DNA of 22,799 nt from Citromicrobium sp. (GCA_002712945.1 PAVA01000060.1:1-22799), one strand, 5' to 3'; numbered from the stretch's first letter, positions 1-6,950 are shown. The notes: generated by a model not told the origin, from the sequence alone. Made by a program: numbers and translations.

Positions 1-1
1 C

Positions 2-1306
2 GACGGCGCCGTGGCCTTCCTCCCCGGTTCGCAGGTCGACATCCGCCCCGTGCGCGACGTCACCCCGCTGATGGACCAGCCCCAGCCCTTCCAGATCCTC
101 AAGATGGATCGCCGCCGCGGCAACATCGTCGTTTCGCGCCGCGCCGTGCTCGAAGAAACCCGCGCCGAACAGCGCAGCGAACTGATCGACCAGCTCGCCG
201 AAGGCCAGGTGGTCGACGGTGTGGTGAAGAACATCACCGATTACGGCGCATTCGTGGATCTGGGCGGCATCGACGGCCTGCTCCACGTCACCGACATGAG
301 CTACAAGCGGGTCAACCACCCCAGCGAAGTGATCGAAATCGGCCAGACCGTGACCGTGCAGATCATCCGCATCAATGCCGAAACGCAGCGCATCTCGCTC
401 GGCATGAAGCAGCTCGAAAGCGATCCGTGGGATGGCGTCGCCGCCAAGTACCCGGTCGGCATGAAGCTGACGGGCCAGGTGACCAACATCACCGAATACG
501 GCGCCTTCGTGGAAGTCGAGCCGGGCATCGAAGGCCTGGTCCACGTCTCCGAAATGAGCTGGACGAAGAAGAACGTCCATCCGGGCAAGATCGTCTCGAC
601 CTCGCAGGAAGTCGAAGTCATGGTGCTGGAAGTCGATTCCGAAAAGCGCCGCATCTCGCTCGGCCTCAAGCAGGCTCAGCGCAACCCGTGGGAAGAGTTC
701 GCCGAAGCGCACCCGATCGGCAGCGAAGTCGAAGGCGAAGTCAAGAACGCCACCGAATTCGGCCTGTTCATCGGCCTGCCGGGCGACGTCGACGGCATGG
801 TCCACATGTCCGACATCGCGTGGGGCATCTCGGGCGAGGACGCGCTGGCGCTTCACCGCAAGGGTGAAGAGGTCAAGGCCATCGTTCTCGACGTCGATGT
901 CGACAAGGAACGCATCAGCCTCGGCATGAAGCAGCTCGAAAAGGGTGCGCCGACCGAAGCCGCCGCCGGTGGTTCGCTGCGTCGCGGCGAAACCGTTACC
1001 GTCACCGTCCTCGAAGTCCGCGATGGCGGCCTCGAGGTGCAGGTCGGCGAAGACGGCGCGACCGGCTTCATCAAGCGTTCGGACCTCGGCCGCGACCGCG
1101 ACGAGCAGCGTCCCGATCGCTTCCAGACCGGCCAGAAGCTCGATGCGATGGTCACCGGGTTCGACCGGAGCAAGAAGCCGACCTTCTCGATCAAGGCGTA
1201 CCAGATCGCCGAAGAGAAGCAGGCGGTGGAACAGTACGGTTCGGCAGACAGCGGTGCCTCGCTCGGCGACATCCTGGGCGAAGCGCTCAAGAAGCAGGAC
1301 GATTGA
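2..1306 (+). CDS. rpsA: 30S ribosomal protein S1, 3' part (5' end outside window)
   Basis: This is the C-terminal 434 residues of ribosomal protein S1, which binds mRNA on the 30S subunit and helps initiation on structured or weak Shine-Dalgarno messages. The reading frame is open from base 2, so the true start lies upstream; the GTG at 11 is internal. Four complete S1 (OB-fold) repeats are visible at about residues 67-136, 152-223, 239-312 and 328-396 of the fragment, preceded by the tail of another. The repeats carry the typical NITDYGAFV/NITEYGAFV strands and end in RISLGMKQ or RISLGLKQ. The last repeat is the most diverged, as usual for the family. The protein ends in a short acidic/lysine tail. 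A strong intrinsic terminator follows about 90 bases downstream. In many alphaproteobacteria ihfB and lapA follow rpsA; here they do not. Confidence 0.97.
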   Translation, partial: DGAVAFLPGSQVDIRPVRDVTPLMDQPQPFQILKMDRRRGNIVVSRRAVLEETRAEQRSELIDQLAEGQVVDGVVKNITDYGAFVDLGGIDGLLHVTDMSYKRVNHPSEVIEIGQTVTVQIIRINAETQRISLGMKQLESDPWDGVAAKYPVGMKLTGQVTNITEYGAFVEVEPGIEGLVHVSEMSWTKKNVHPGKIVSTSQEVEVMVLEVDSEKRRISLGLKQAQRNPWEEFAEAHPIGSEVEGEVKNATEFGLFIGLPGDVDGMVHMSDIAWGISGEDALALHRKGEEVKAIVLDVDVDKERISLGMKQLEKGAPTEAAAGGSLRRGETVTVTVLEVRDGGLEVQVGEDGATGFIKRSDLGRDRDEQRPDRFQTGQKLDAMVTGFDRSKKPTFSIKAYQIAEEKQAVEQYGSADSGASLGDILGEALKKQDD

Positions 1307-1318
1307 GGTTCGAGGTGA

Positions 1319-1338
1319 GCCCCTGCGAAAGCAGGGGC
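1319..1338. repeat. Short perfect palindrome with GAAA loop
   Basis: GCCCCTGC-GAAA-GCAGGGGC is an 8-bp perfect stem with a GNRA-type tetraloop, 12 bases after the rpsA stop. No T-run follows, so on its own it is more likely a dispersed REP-like palindrome or a 3'-end-protecting mRNA hairpin than the terminator, which lies about 60 bases further on. Confidence 0.6.
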
Positions 1339-1398
1339 CTCCATCGGCCTTGTGCCTGACACGGCGCGGTTCCGGCATGCGCTGGGACTCCGAAATGC

Positions 1399-1437
1399 GA
1401 AAGCCCCGCCCTCCCCACCGGAGCGGCGGGGCTTTTC
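1399..1437 (+). terminator. Rho-independent terminator after rpsA
   Basis: The stem AAGCCCCGCC (1401-1410) pairs with GGCGGGGCTT (1425-1434), and the A/G at 1399-1400 extends it against TT. It has a 14-base loop and a short TTTT run. This is the clearest intrinsic terminator in the window and ends the rpsA transcript. Confidence 0.85.
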
Positions 1438-1446
1438 GTATCGGGC

Positions 1447-1475
1447 TTGCTCGCGCTTTCCATCTTCAATAGCCT
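1447..1475 (+). promoter_or_regulatory. Putative promoter of first lipoprotein gene
   Basis: TTGCTC (1447-1452), a 17-base spacer, then TAGCCT (1470-1475). It lies just after the rpsA terminator and 30 bases before the ATG at 1505. The same layout (TTG..., 17 bases, TAGC..) recurs before the genes at 2188 and 10833. Assigned by eye from spacing and similarity. Confidence 0.45.
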
Positions 1476-1504
1476 CACCGGGGCAGGACAGGGGGGACCG
1501 ACCG

Positions 1505-2077
1505 ATGCGAATGCTCTTGTTAACGGCAGGGCTTGCCCTCGCCGCCTGTGGCAGCAACGAAGAGCAGATTCGCGCGGACGAGCGCGCAAAGGTGCTCGAG
1601 GAACGCGTCGCCCAGCTCGAAGCCGAGAGGGACGCCGCGAAGGAGGACGAAAGCGCCGCATCGGCCGCCGCCCCCACCGGGACGCAGGAAGTTGTTCGGG
1701 ACAGCACCGGCGCTGGCACGCCCAGCGGGAGCGAGCTGCGCAATGCGGGCGGCGCGGTCAGCGTTATCGCCAGCTATCAGGCCTATATCGGCGGCCCCGA
1801 TCTCTACAACAGCGCGGGCAAGCGGCTCGACAGGCCGTGGCAGATCCTCCGGCAGGATCGCGCCAACGTCCACCGCTTCGGCAAGTCGCAGCGCGGCGAC
1901 CAGTCCGATCCGTTCTTCGCCTCCGCCAAGAACCGCGAAATCATGGAGCGGATGGTCGCCAATGGCAGCATCTCCCCATCGGCCGCCCGGCGGATCGTTC
2001 AGGGCGATGTGATCGTCGAGGTCGATATCCTCGGCGATGGCGATCACGGGCGCGCGGTCAACGTCACGGTCTATTGA
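1505..2077 (+). CDS. Predicted outer-membrane lipoprotein, unknown function (tandem paralog 1)
   Basis: A 190-residue lipoprotein of a family I do not recognise. I chose the ATG at 1505 because it is preceded by a purine-rich AGGGGGG stretch and gives a compact lipoprotein signal ending in the lipobox LAAC (Cys15). Longer in-frame openings upstream run back through the terminator. After the lipid-anchor Cys, residues about 18-45 are Glu/Arg/Ala-rich and look like a short coiled coil. An Ala/Pro/Thr/Ser/Gly-rich linker to about residue 80 follows, then a conserved C-terminal domain of about 100 residues with the motifs WQILRQDR, DQSDPFF, NRE and ANGS..SAARRIV and a VTVY end. The next gene encodes a second copy of that domain, roughly half identical (about 44 of 86 aligned positions). 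The lipid anchor and domain conservation suggest an envelope role, but the sequence shows no catalytic signature. Confidence 0.8.
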   Translation: MRMLLLTAGLALAACGSNEEQIRADERAKVLEERVAQLEAERDAAKEDESAASAAAPTGTQEVVRDSTGAGTPSGSELRNAGGAVSVIASYQAYIGGPDLYNSAGKRLDRPWQILRQDRANVHRFGKSQRGDQSDPFFASAKNREIMERMVANGSISPSAARRIVQGDVIVEVDILGDGDHGRAVNVTVY

Positions 2078-2151
2078 GGCGGCCACGCTGGAATTGGTGG
2101 AAAATCGCGCGGTTTCTCCCGTGCCGTGCGCAATGCGGTGGCGCCTGAACC

Positions 2152-2180
2152 TTGTGCCGCACCGCCCGCTCCCATAGCGT
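2152..2180 (+). promoter_or_regulatory. Putative promoter, possibly giving a leaderless mRNA
   Basis: TTGTGC (2152-2157), a 17-base spacer and TAGCGT (2175-2180). The ATG of the downstream gene is at 2188, only 7 bases past the -10, and no Shine-Dalgarno sequence is visible between them. Transcription would therefore begin at or very near the start codon. Confidence 0.45.
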
Positions 2181-2187
2181 CGCCCGC

Positions 2188-2649
2188 ATGCGACCAACCA
2201 GGAAATCCACCCGAACCGCTCTGCTGTGCGCCGCGATCCTCGCCACGGCGGCATGTACCGACAATGACGCGCAGACCGACAATGCCGGGCCGAGCGATCC
2301 GCCCGCTGCCGAGGAAACGCGCGTTCCGCTGAAGATGGCGGGCCAGTACAAGGCCTTTCTCTACGGCCCCGATCACACCGGCGCGTCGGGCGCGCGGCTG
2401 ACCGAGGCGTGGGAAGTTCTGCGCGAGGACCGGATCAATTTCCACGAGCGCGGCGTTACCCAGGCAGACGACCAGAGCGACCCCGTGTTTGCCGACCCGG
2501 CGAACCGCGAGAAGATCGAAACAATGCTCGCGAATGGCAGCCTGACGGAGAATGCGGCGCGCAGGATCGTGGAGGACAATGTCCTCGTCCAGGTCGATAT
2601 CTATACCCGCGACGACGAGCCCGAGCGGCTCGATGTCTTCGTCTACTGA
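2188..2649 (+). CDS. Predicted lipoprotein, unknown function (tandem paralog 2)
   Basis: A 153-residue exported protein, clearly paralogous to the gene upstream. The N-terminus is basic (MRPTRK), followed by a hydrophobic stretch and a TAAC sequence with Cys23. That is a slightly degenerate lipobox (Thr rather than Leu at -3), so lipidation is likely but less certain than in paralog 1. There is only a short polar linker (residues about 24-48) and no coiled coil. The C-terminal domain aligns from QYKAF onward and shares WEVLREDR, DQSDPVF, NREKIE, MLANGS and AARRIV. I chose the start at 2188 because it begins the signal peptide and sits just after a promoter-like element; the ORF opens at 2152 but those residues are not signal-like. 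gloB follows after only 17 bases, so the two genes are probably cotranscribed. Function unknown. Confidence 0.8.
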   Translation: MRPTRKSTRTALLCAAILATAACTDNDAQTDNAGPSDPPAAEETRVPLKMAGQYKAFLYGPDHTGASGARLTEAWEVLREDRINFHERGVTQADDQSDPVFADPANREKIETMLANGSLTENAARRIVEDNVLVQVDIYTRDDEPERLDVFVY

Positions 2650-2666
2650 TTGAACGGAGAAGCCCC

Positions 2667-3422
2667 GTGCTTCAGGTCCACCAGTTCCCTTGCCTGTCCG
2701 ATAACTACGGCTTTCTGCTGCACGATCCCGACAGCGGGGAGACCGCCGCGATCGACACGCCCGATGGCGCGGAATACCTGCGTCAGGCCGAGGCGAAGGG
2801 CTGGCGGATCACGCAGATCTGGAACACGCACTGGCACCCCGACCATGCGGGCGGGAACGAGGCCATCGTCGAGGCCACAGGCGCGAAGGTGATCGCCCCG
2901 CAAGAGGTCGAACGGATTGCGAAGATCGACCGCGTGGTGAGTAATGGCGACGAGGTAACGCTCGGCGCGCATGTCGCGCGCGTCATCGACGTGTCGGGCC
3001 ACACCAATGGCCATATCGCCTACCACCTTCCGGAAGACGGCATCGCCTTCGTCGGCGATAGCGTGTTCGCGCTGGGCTGCGGGCGGATGTTCGAGGGCGA
3101 ACCGCAGCAGTTCTGGGACAGCCTTTCACGCATCAAGGCGCTGCCGCCCGAAACCACACTCTACTGCGCGCATGAATACACCGCCGCGAACGCGAAATTC
3201 GCGCTGCATGCCGACCCGAACAACGACGCATTGCAGGCCTATGCCAAGGATATCGAGGCGGCGCGGGCGAAGGACGAGCCGACCGTGCCCACCCTCCTCT
3301 CGCGCGAGCTGGAGACCAACCCCTTCCTGCGAGCCGATGCGCCCGAAATGCGCGAACGCTGGGGCGGCAAAACGCCCGCCGATACTTTCGCCAAACTGCG
3401 CGCGGCGAAGGACAGCTTCTGA
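2667..3422 (+). CDS. gloB: Hydroxyacylglutathione hydrolase (glyoxalase II)
   Basis: Hydrolyses S-D-lactoylglutathione to D-lactate and glutathione, the second step of methylglyoxal detoxification in the cytosol. The 251 residues match the usual family length. The metallo-beta-lactamase motif THWHPDH supplies His55, His57, Asp59 and His60. The other expected metal ligands are His112 (GHTNGH), the bridging Asp131 (GDSVFALGCGR) and His169 (CAHEYT). The C-terminal glyoxalase II domain (about 175-251) carries NPFLR, typical of the glutathione-binding part. The start is GTG at 2667, six bases after a GGAGA Shine-Dalgarno at 2656-2660; it gives the canonical N-terminus (.LQVHQFPCLSDNYGF). It lies 17 bases after the second lipoprotein gene and 2 bases before the next gene, suggesting one operon. 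Confidence 0.96.
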   Translation: MLQVHQFPCLSDNYGFLLHDPDSGETAAIDTPDGAEYLRQAEAKGWRITQIWNTHWHPDHAGGNEAIVEATGAKVIAPQEVERIAKIDRVVSNGDEVTLGAHVARVIDVSGHTNGHIAYHLPEDGIAFVGDSVFALGCGRMFEGEPQQFWDSLSRIKALPPETTLYCAHEYTAANAKFALHADPNNDALQAYAKDIEAARAKDEPTVPTLLSRELETNPFLRADAPEMRERWGGKTPADTFAKLRAAKDSF

Positions 3423-3424
3423 GC

Positions 3425-3766
3425 ATGCCCGAAGAGACGCCGATCCTTCGCGGCTTTCATGCGCATATCTATTTCGATCCTCGCCAGATCGAGCAGGCGC
3501 AGGAACTCGCGCGGCAGGCCAATGCGCTGACGGGTTGCGGCGTCGGGCGCTTCCACGAAAAGCCCGTCGGCCCGCATCCACGCGGGAGCTGCCAGCTGTC
3601 GATGACGAAAGACCAGTTCGCGGTCTTCGCCCCATGGGCGGTCACCGCACGCGGCACGCTCACCATATTCGCCCACGGGTTGAGCGGAAGCGATCTGGCC
3701 GATCACACGCACCACGTGGTGTGGTTCGGGCCGAGCGAGCCGCTCGACCTGTCGATCTTCGGCTGA
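3425..3766 (+). CDS. DOPA 4,5-dioxygenase family protein
   Basis: A 113-residue protein of the DOPA 4,5-dioxygenase-like family (Pfam DOPA_dioxygen). Visible family features are FHAHIYFD near the N-terminus (His12, His14), VGRFHEKPVGPHP (His44, His51) and LADHTHHVVWFG near the C-terminus (His94, 96, 97); conserved histidines are expected to bind the metal. In fungi and plants relatives cleave the ring of DOPA for betalain-type pigments. In bacteria the substrate is generally unknown, and nothing nearby identifies it. The ATG follows the gloB stop after 2 bases, so it is almost certainly translated from the gloB message. The 3' end converges on the GNAT gene with only 13 bases between stops. 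Family assignment is firm; activity is inferred. Confidence 0.85.
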   Translation: MPEETPILRGFHAHIYFDPRQIEQAQELARQANALTGCGVGRFHEKPVGPHPRGSCQLSMTKDQFAVFAPWAVTARGTLTIFAHGLSGSDLADHTHHVVWFGPSEPLDLSIFG

Positions 3767-3779
3767 TGGGCTGCGCCGC

Positions 3780-4250
3780 TCAGAGCGTGCGGTGGAAGAA
3801 CTGGTTGAAGTCGCTCGACACGTAGTCGCCAAAGGCCTCGCCCGGCTCGAAACCGCGCGCACGATAGAAGCGAATTGCCGGATCGAACGCCGCACCGCTG
3901 CCAGTTTCGAGTGAAAGACGCCGCATCCCGAGCTCGCACGCGCTTTCGACAATGGTCGTCAGAATGGCGTCCGCAACGCCCCGGAGCACGAAGTCCGGAT
4001 CCGTGCGCATCGACTTGATTTCGCCCTGTGTGGCGGAGAGCCTGCGCAATGCGCCGATCCCGGCGATCCGATCCCCCGCCCACGCCGACCACACCTCCAC
4101 CTCTGGCCGTTGCAGCCCGCTCAGGTCGAGGGCGAAGATCGCATCGGGCGGCGAATGCGCATGCCTCCCCCGCAGGTGCAGTTCGATGAGGTTACGGCTG
4201 GCTTGCCCGGTCAGGTCGTCGCGTCGAACGATGACCTGCGCGGGCGGCAA
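3780..4250 (-). CDS. GNAT family N-acetyltransferase
   Basis: A 156-residue GNAT-fold acyltransferase that would use acetyl-CoA; the acceptor is unknown. Visible GNAT features are strand beta4 (GEIKSMRTDP, residues about 77-85), the pyrophosphate-binding region (VLRGVADAIL, 88-97), and the C-terminal LSLETG...AIRFYRARGFEPGEAFGDY typical of the family. The acetyl-CoA loop fits [RQ]xxGx[GA] poorly because its first position is Val instead of Arg/Gln. Only a TTG start is available (4250, minus strand), 4 bases after the atpF stop and without an obvious Shine-Dalgarno sequence. Translation is therefore probably coupled to atpF. It is the last gene of the FO operon, and its link to ATP synthase may be only co-transcription. 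Confidence 0.8.
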   Translation of the reverse strand: MPPAQVIVRRDDLTGQASRNLIELHLRGRHAHSPPDAIFALDLSGLQRPEVEVWSAWAGDRIAGIGALRRLSATQGEIKSMRTDPDFVLRGVADAILTTIVESACELGMRRLSLETGSGAAFDPAIRFYRARGFEPGEAFGDYVSSDFNQFFHRTL

Positions 4251-4254
4251 GCGG

Positions 4255-4842
4255 TCAGATACCCGCGATCAGGTCGTCGGCCAGCTTGCGGTCGGTGTCC
4301 GCGTCCAGCTTCTCGCCGATCAGCTTGCGGCTGGCGGCGGCGGCGGCCTGTGCCGCCTTGGCGCGGACCTCGGCCACGGCTTCGCGCTCGGCGGCGGAGA
4401 TCTTTTCCTGCGCCATGCGCTTGCGGCGTTCGACCAGCGCCTTGCTGTCCGCCTCTGCGCGTTCGAGGATCGATTCCGCCTCGGCCTTGGCGCTTTCGAG
4501 CATCGCCTCGGCGTCGGTTTCGGCATTGGCGATCTTGGCGGCGTATTCGTCGCGCAGCTGCTCGGCTTCGGAGCGCAGGCGCTTGGCCTCGTCCAGTTCC
4601 TCGCGGATCGCGGCGATCCGGTCGTCGAGGCCCTTGCCCAGCACCTTGTGGACCTTGCCGACGAAGATCGCGCCCAGCAGCAGGATCAGCATCGCGATCG
4701 ACACCCACTGATAGGGCGCCATATAGAACAGCTCGGGCTCGACATGCTTGCCCGCGCCGTGATCGACCTCGGTATGTGCCTGCGTGGCCTCCCCGGTGGT
4801 CAGGGCTTCGGCCTCGGCCGGAAGGGTCGTGGTATCAGCCAT
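4255..4842 (-). CDS. atpF: ATP synthase FO subunit b
   Basis: Peripheral-stalk subunit b, 195 residues. It anchors in the membrane by one helix (about residues 45-63) and reaches up to F1 as a long coiled coil. The segment from about 70 to 180 is almost entirely Ala/Glu/Lys/Arg helix, as expected. An unusual polar N-terminal extension of about 40 residues (Thr/Glu/His-rich) precedes the membrane helix, as seen in alphaproteobacterial b subunits. The start codon ATG overlaps the 3' end of the b' gene by 8 bases (4835-4842), indicating translational coupling. Order in the operon (second after atpE) and the extension make it b rather than b'. The two names are sometimes swapped in databases. Confidence 0.93.
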   Translation of the reverse strand: MADTTTLPAEAEALTTGEATQAHTEVDHGAGKHVEPELFYMAPYQWVSIAMLILLLGAIFVGKVHKVLGKGLDDRIAAIREELDEAKRLRSEAEQLRDEYAAKIANAETDAEAMLESAKAEAESILERAEADSKALVERRKRMAQEKISAAEREAVAEVRAKAAQAAAAASRKLIGEKLDADTDRKLADDLIAGI

Positions 4843-5329
4843 TGGCCAGGCTCTCCTTCACCGCAGCCTTGGCGGTGGGCGCGGTCACCTTGATCCCGGC
4901 GATCCGCGCGACGATGTCCTGCGCGGCTTCGGTGGCGACGCTTTCGATCTCGCCCAGCGCATCCTCGCGCGAGGCGGCGATGCGCTGGTCCGCTTCCTCG
5001 AGCTTCTTGTCGAGGCGCTTCTGCGCAGCCGCGATCTTCTTTTCGGACTTGGCTGCCGCTTCCGCCTTGGCTTCGGCGATCAGCGCCTGCGCACGGGCAC
5101 GGTTCTCGTTCTCGCGCTCGCGCCAGGCTTCCTCTTCCTTGTCCGCCTGATCGCGTGCAGCCCGCGCCGCCGCAATATCGTCGGCGATCTGCTTGCTGCG
5201 GCGATCCATCGTATCCATCACGCGCGGGACCATGCCCCGCCCGACGATGAAATAGGTCACGGCGAAGAACACCAGCAGCCATACGATCTGGCTGGAGAAG
5301 GTCTCGGCGAGCTGGGCAATCTGAGGCAT
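4835..5329 (-). CDS. atpF': ATP synthase FO subunit b' (b-prime)
   Basis: A 164-residue second b-type stalk subunit, forming a b/b' heterodimer with the next gene product. This arrangement is typical of alphaproteobacteria and photosynthetic bacteria. One membrane helix lies at about residues 13-30 (SQIVWLLVFFAVTYFIVGRG), followed by the conserved basic turn MVPRVMDTMDRR. A continuous charged coiled coil (about 40-140) comes next, then an alternating Val/Ala-rich tail. It begins with MPQIAQL, typical of b' in this group. The gene is separated from atpE by 78 bases containing a strong hairpin and overlaps atpF by 8 bases. It may be listed elsewhere as atpG, atpX or atpF2. Confidence 0.92.
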   Translation of the reverse strand: MPQIAQLAETFSSQIVWLLVFFAVTYFIVGRGMVPRVMDTMDRRSKQIADDIAAARAARDQADKEEEAWRERENENRARAQALIAEAKAEAAAKSEKKIAAAQKRLDKKLEEADQRIAASREDALGEIESVATEAAQDIVARIAGIKVTAPTAKAAVKESLANG

Positions 5330-5363
5330 CGGGAACCTGTCCGGGCGCTATTCAATGGCTCGC

Positions 5364-5394
5364 GGGCGAACCGGGGATCGTCCCCGGCCCGCCC
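5364..5394 (-). promoter_or_regulatory. Stable hairpin between atpE and the b' gene
   Basis: CCGGGGA (5371-5377) pairs perfectly with TCCCCGG (5381-5387) across a 3-base loop. A second stem, GGGCG (5364-5368) with CGCCC (5390-5394), closes outside it. It sits in the 78-base gap just 3' of atpE on the transcribed strand, with no T-run. A plausible role is to protect the 3' end of an atpE-containing fragment or partly attenuate transcription, raising subunit c over the stalk subunits. Confidence 0.5.
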
Positions 5395-5407
5395 ATCGAG
5401 CATATCC

Positions 5408-5632
5408 TCAGCCGACGGCGAGGAGGATGGCGATGACGAACGCGAGCAGGCCCAGCAGCTCGGCACCGGCGAAGCCGATGAAGAGGCGGCCCTGCTGGCC
5501 GTCGGCCGCACCCGGGTTGCGCAGCGCGCCGTCGAGGAACGAGGCAAACACGTTGCCCACGCCCAGCGCGGCGAGGCCGCAACCGATGGCGGCGAAACCG
5601 GCTCCGAGCAATTTTGCTGCTTCAGCGTCCAT
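5408..5632 (-). CDS. atpE: ATP synthase FO subunit c
   Basis: A 74-residue proteolipid forming the rotating c-ring. Helix 1 (about 8-33) carries the glycine-rich packing motif (GAGFAAIGCGLAALGVG). The polar loop has the conserved RNP (38-40), which contacts F1 gamma/epsilon. Helix 2 (about 50-73) contains the proton-binding carboxylate Glu58 in FAGAELLG. The sodium-type ligand set is not evident, so a proton-driven enzyme is expected. It lies 42 bases downstream of atpB on the same transcript. Because a ring needs many c copies per complex, its spacing from the b' gene with an intervening hairpin is notable. Confidence 0.96.
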   Translation of the reverse strand: MDAEAAKLLGAGFAAIGCGLAALGVGNVFASFLDGALRNPGAADGQQGRLFIGFAGAELLGLLAFVIAILLAVG

Positions 5633-5674
5633 AATCAGTACTCCTTGGTAAATTCGTTCTTGTGAAAAAGGGAC

Positions 5675-6469
5675 TTAGTGAAGGTGTTCGGCGTCGTTGA
5701 TGTAGAGCGAGGTCAACAGCGCGAAGACATAGGCCTGGATGCCCGCAACCAGGATTTCCAGCGCGCAGATCACGATCATCAGCAGCATGCTGGGCAGGCT
5801 GACGATCGCTCCGAAGGCGGGCCCGGCAAGCCCGCCGCTGACGACGAAGCTGGCGAGCACCTCGAGCAGGATGTGCCCCGCCATCATCGCGACGAACAGA
5901 CGCAGCGCGAGGCTGAAGGGGCGGACCATGAACGAGATGAATTCGACCACCGCGATCAGCGGCGCCATGAAGATCGGCGTGCCGTGGGGCACGAACAGGG
6001 TGAAGAACTTGAGGCCGTGCTTCCAGAAACCCACCAGCAGCACGATCGAGAAGCTCATCACCGCGAGAACGCCGGTGACGGTGAAGTGGCTGGGGAAGGT
6101 GAAGGGGTGAATCCCCGCCACGCCCAGCGGCAACAGGCCCAGCAGGTTGCCGAACAGGATGAAGATGAACAGCGTGAAGACATAGGGGATGTACTTGCGC
6201 CCCTCCTTCCCGATGCTCGACTGGACCAGATTGTCGATGAAGCTCGTCAGACTCTCGACCGCGACCTGCCAGCGGCCGGGGATCATCTGCTGCTTCGTGC
6301 CCATCTGGACGAACGCGATCACCACGATGGTGGTGATCATCATCCACAACGCGCTGTTCGTGAACGCGATGTTCACGCCCGTGGAGCCCAGTTCCCATTC
6401 TTCCGTTCCGAAGAGCGGCTTGATGGTGAACTGGTACATCGGATCGACTTTGCCTTCTTCGGCGGCCAC
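5675..6469 (-). CDS. atpB: ATP synthase FO subunit a
   Basis: A 264-residue integral membrane subunit a, which forms the proton half-channels against the c-ring. Five to six hydrophobic helices are visible. The essential arginine (E. coli Arg210 equivalent) is Arg190 in LALRLFVAMMAGH, and the partner glutamine (E. coli Gln252 equivalent) is Gln245 in AGIQAYVF. Position 199 is His where E. coli has Glu219, as is common in alphaproteobacteria. The chosen start is GTG at 6469 with a GGGAA sequence upstream, keeping the conserved GKVDPMYQFTIKPLF N-terminus. An ATG ten codons in (M11, at 6439) is the alternative. atpI lies 49 bases upstream. Confidence 0.95.
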   Translation of the reverse strand: MAAEEGKVDPMYQFTIKPLFGTEEWELGSTGVNIAFTNSALWMMITTIVVIAFVQMGTKQQMIPGRWQVAVESLTSFIDNLVQSSIGKEGRKYIPYVFTLFIFILFGNLLGLLPLGVAGIHPFTFPSHFTVTGVLAVMSFSIVLLVGFWKHGLKFFTLFVPHGTPIFMAPLIAVVEFISFMVRPFSLALRLFVAMMAGHILLEVLASFVVSGGLAGPAFGAIVSLPSMLLMIVICALEILVAGIQAYVFALLTSLYINDAEHLH

Positions 6470-6518
6470 CTGAAATTCCCGTTCGCGTGTACTGCGCCTG
6501 GCGCAGCGTGACTTCGTT

Positions 6519-6854
6519 TCAACCCTCGTCGGAGGGCGGCTTTTGCGTTCCGGTCAACCGGAAGATATTCCAAAAGGCCGCACCTATCCCGAGGAACAGG
6601 CCGACCAGCAGACCCCAGGGCGACGTCCCGGCGAGCCAATCGAAGGCCCAGCCGAACAGCGCGCCACCAAGCAGCCCACCCACAAGGTCCGTCAGCACGC
6701 GGTTGCCCATGCGTTGATCCGCATCCGACTTGCGCGAGGTTTCCGACGGGTTGCGCTTCTCCTCTCGCTCGTGCGCGGCCTGAAGCCGCTTCTCGAGCGC
6801 GTCGATCCGCGCATCCTCGGGTATGGGCTCTCGTGCGGACGGATCGTCGCTCAT
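6519..6854 (-). CDS. atpI: ATP synthase accessory protein I (AtpI/AtpZ family)
   Basis: A 111-residue two-helix membrane protein at the head of the FO operon. AtpI-family proteins assist c-ring assembly or stability, and some contribute to divalent cation transport. Residues 1-50 are polar and charged (coiled-coil-like EKRLQAAHEREEKR). Two Gly-rich transmembrane helices follow at about 54-75 and 79-100. The ATG at 6854 is preceded by GGGAG at a suitable distance, and the longer reading frame upstream runs through the promoter, so this start is preferred. First gene of atpI-atpB-atpE-b'-b. Confidence 0.9.
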   Translation of the reverse strand: MSDDPSAREPIPEDARIDALEKRLQAAHEREEKRNPSETSRKSDADQRMGNRVLTDLVGGLLGGALFGWAFDWLAGTSPWGLLVGLFLGIGAAFWNIFRLTGTQKPPSDEG

Positions 6855-6891
6855 GCTTCGCTCCCTTTCGATAAAGAGGATCGCGCGGCAT

Positions 6892-6906
6892 GGGCAGGAC
6901 CTGCCC
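6892..6906 (-). promoter_or_regulatory. 15-bp perfect palindrome in the atp leader
   Basis: GGGCAGG-A-CCTGCCC is a perfect inverted repeat around one base, 16 bases downstream of the proposed atp -10 and 37 bases before atpI. It could be an operator for a dimeric regulator or an mRNA leader hairpin. No family assignment is possible. Confidence 0.4.
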
Positions 6907-6921
6907 GCCGAGGGCGCCGCC

Positions 6922-6950
6922 GCCTTAGAAAAGGGTTTTTCGCAAGTCAA
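6922..6950 (-). promoter_or_regulatory. Putative promoter of the ATP synthase FO operon
   Basis: On the minus strand TTGACT (6945-6950) is followed by a 17-base spacer and TAAGGC (6922-6927). The -35 matches the consensus almost exactly, and the -10 resembles the CTAxxxC type used by the alphaproteobacterial housekeeping sigma factor. It is the best-looking promoter in the window and fits a highly expressed operon. The implied leader is about 60 bases. Confidence 0.65.
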
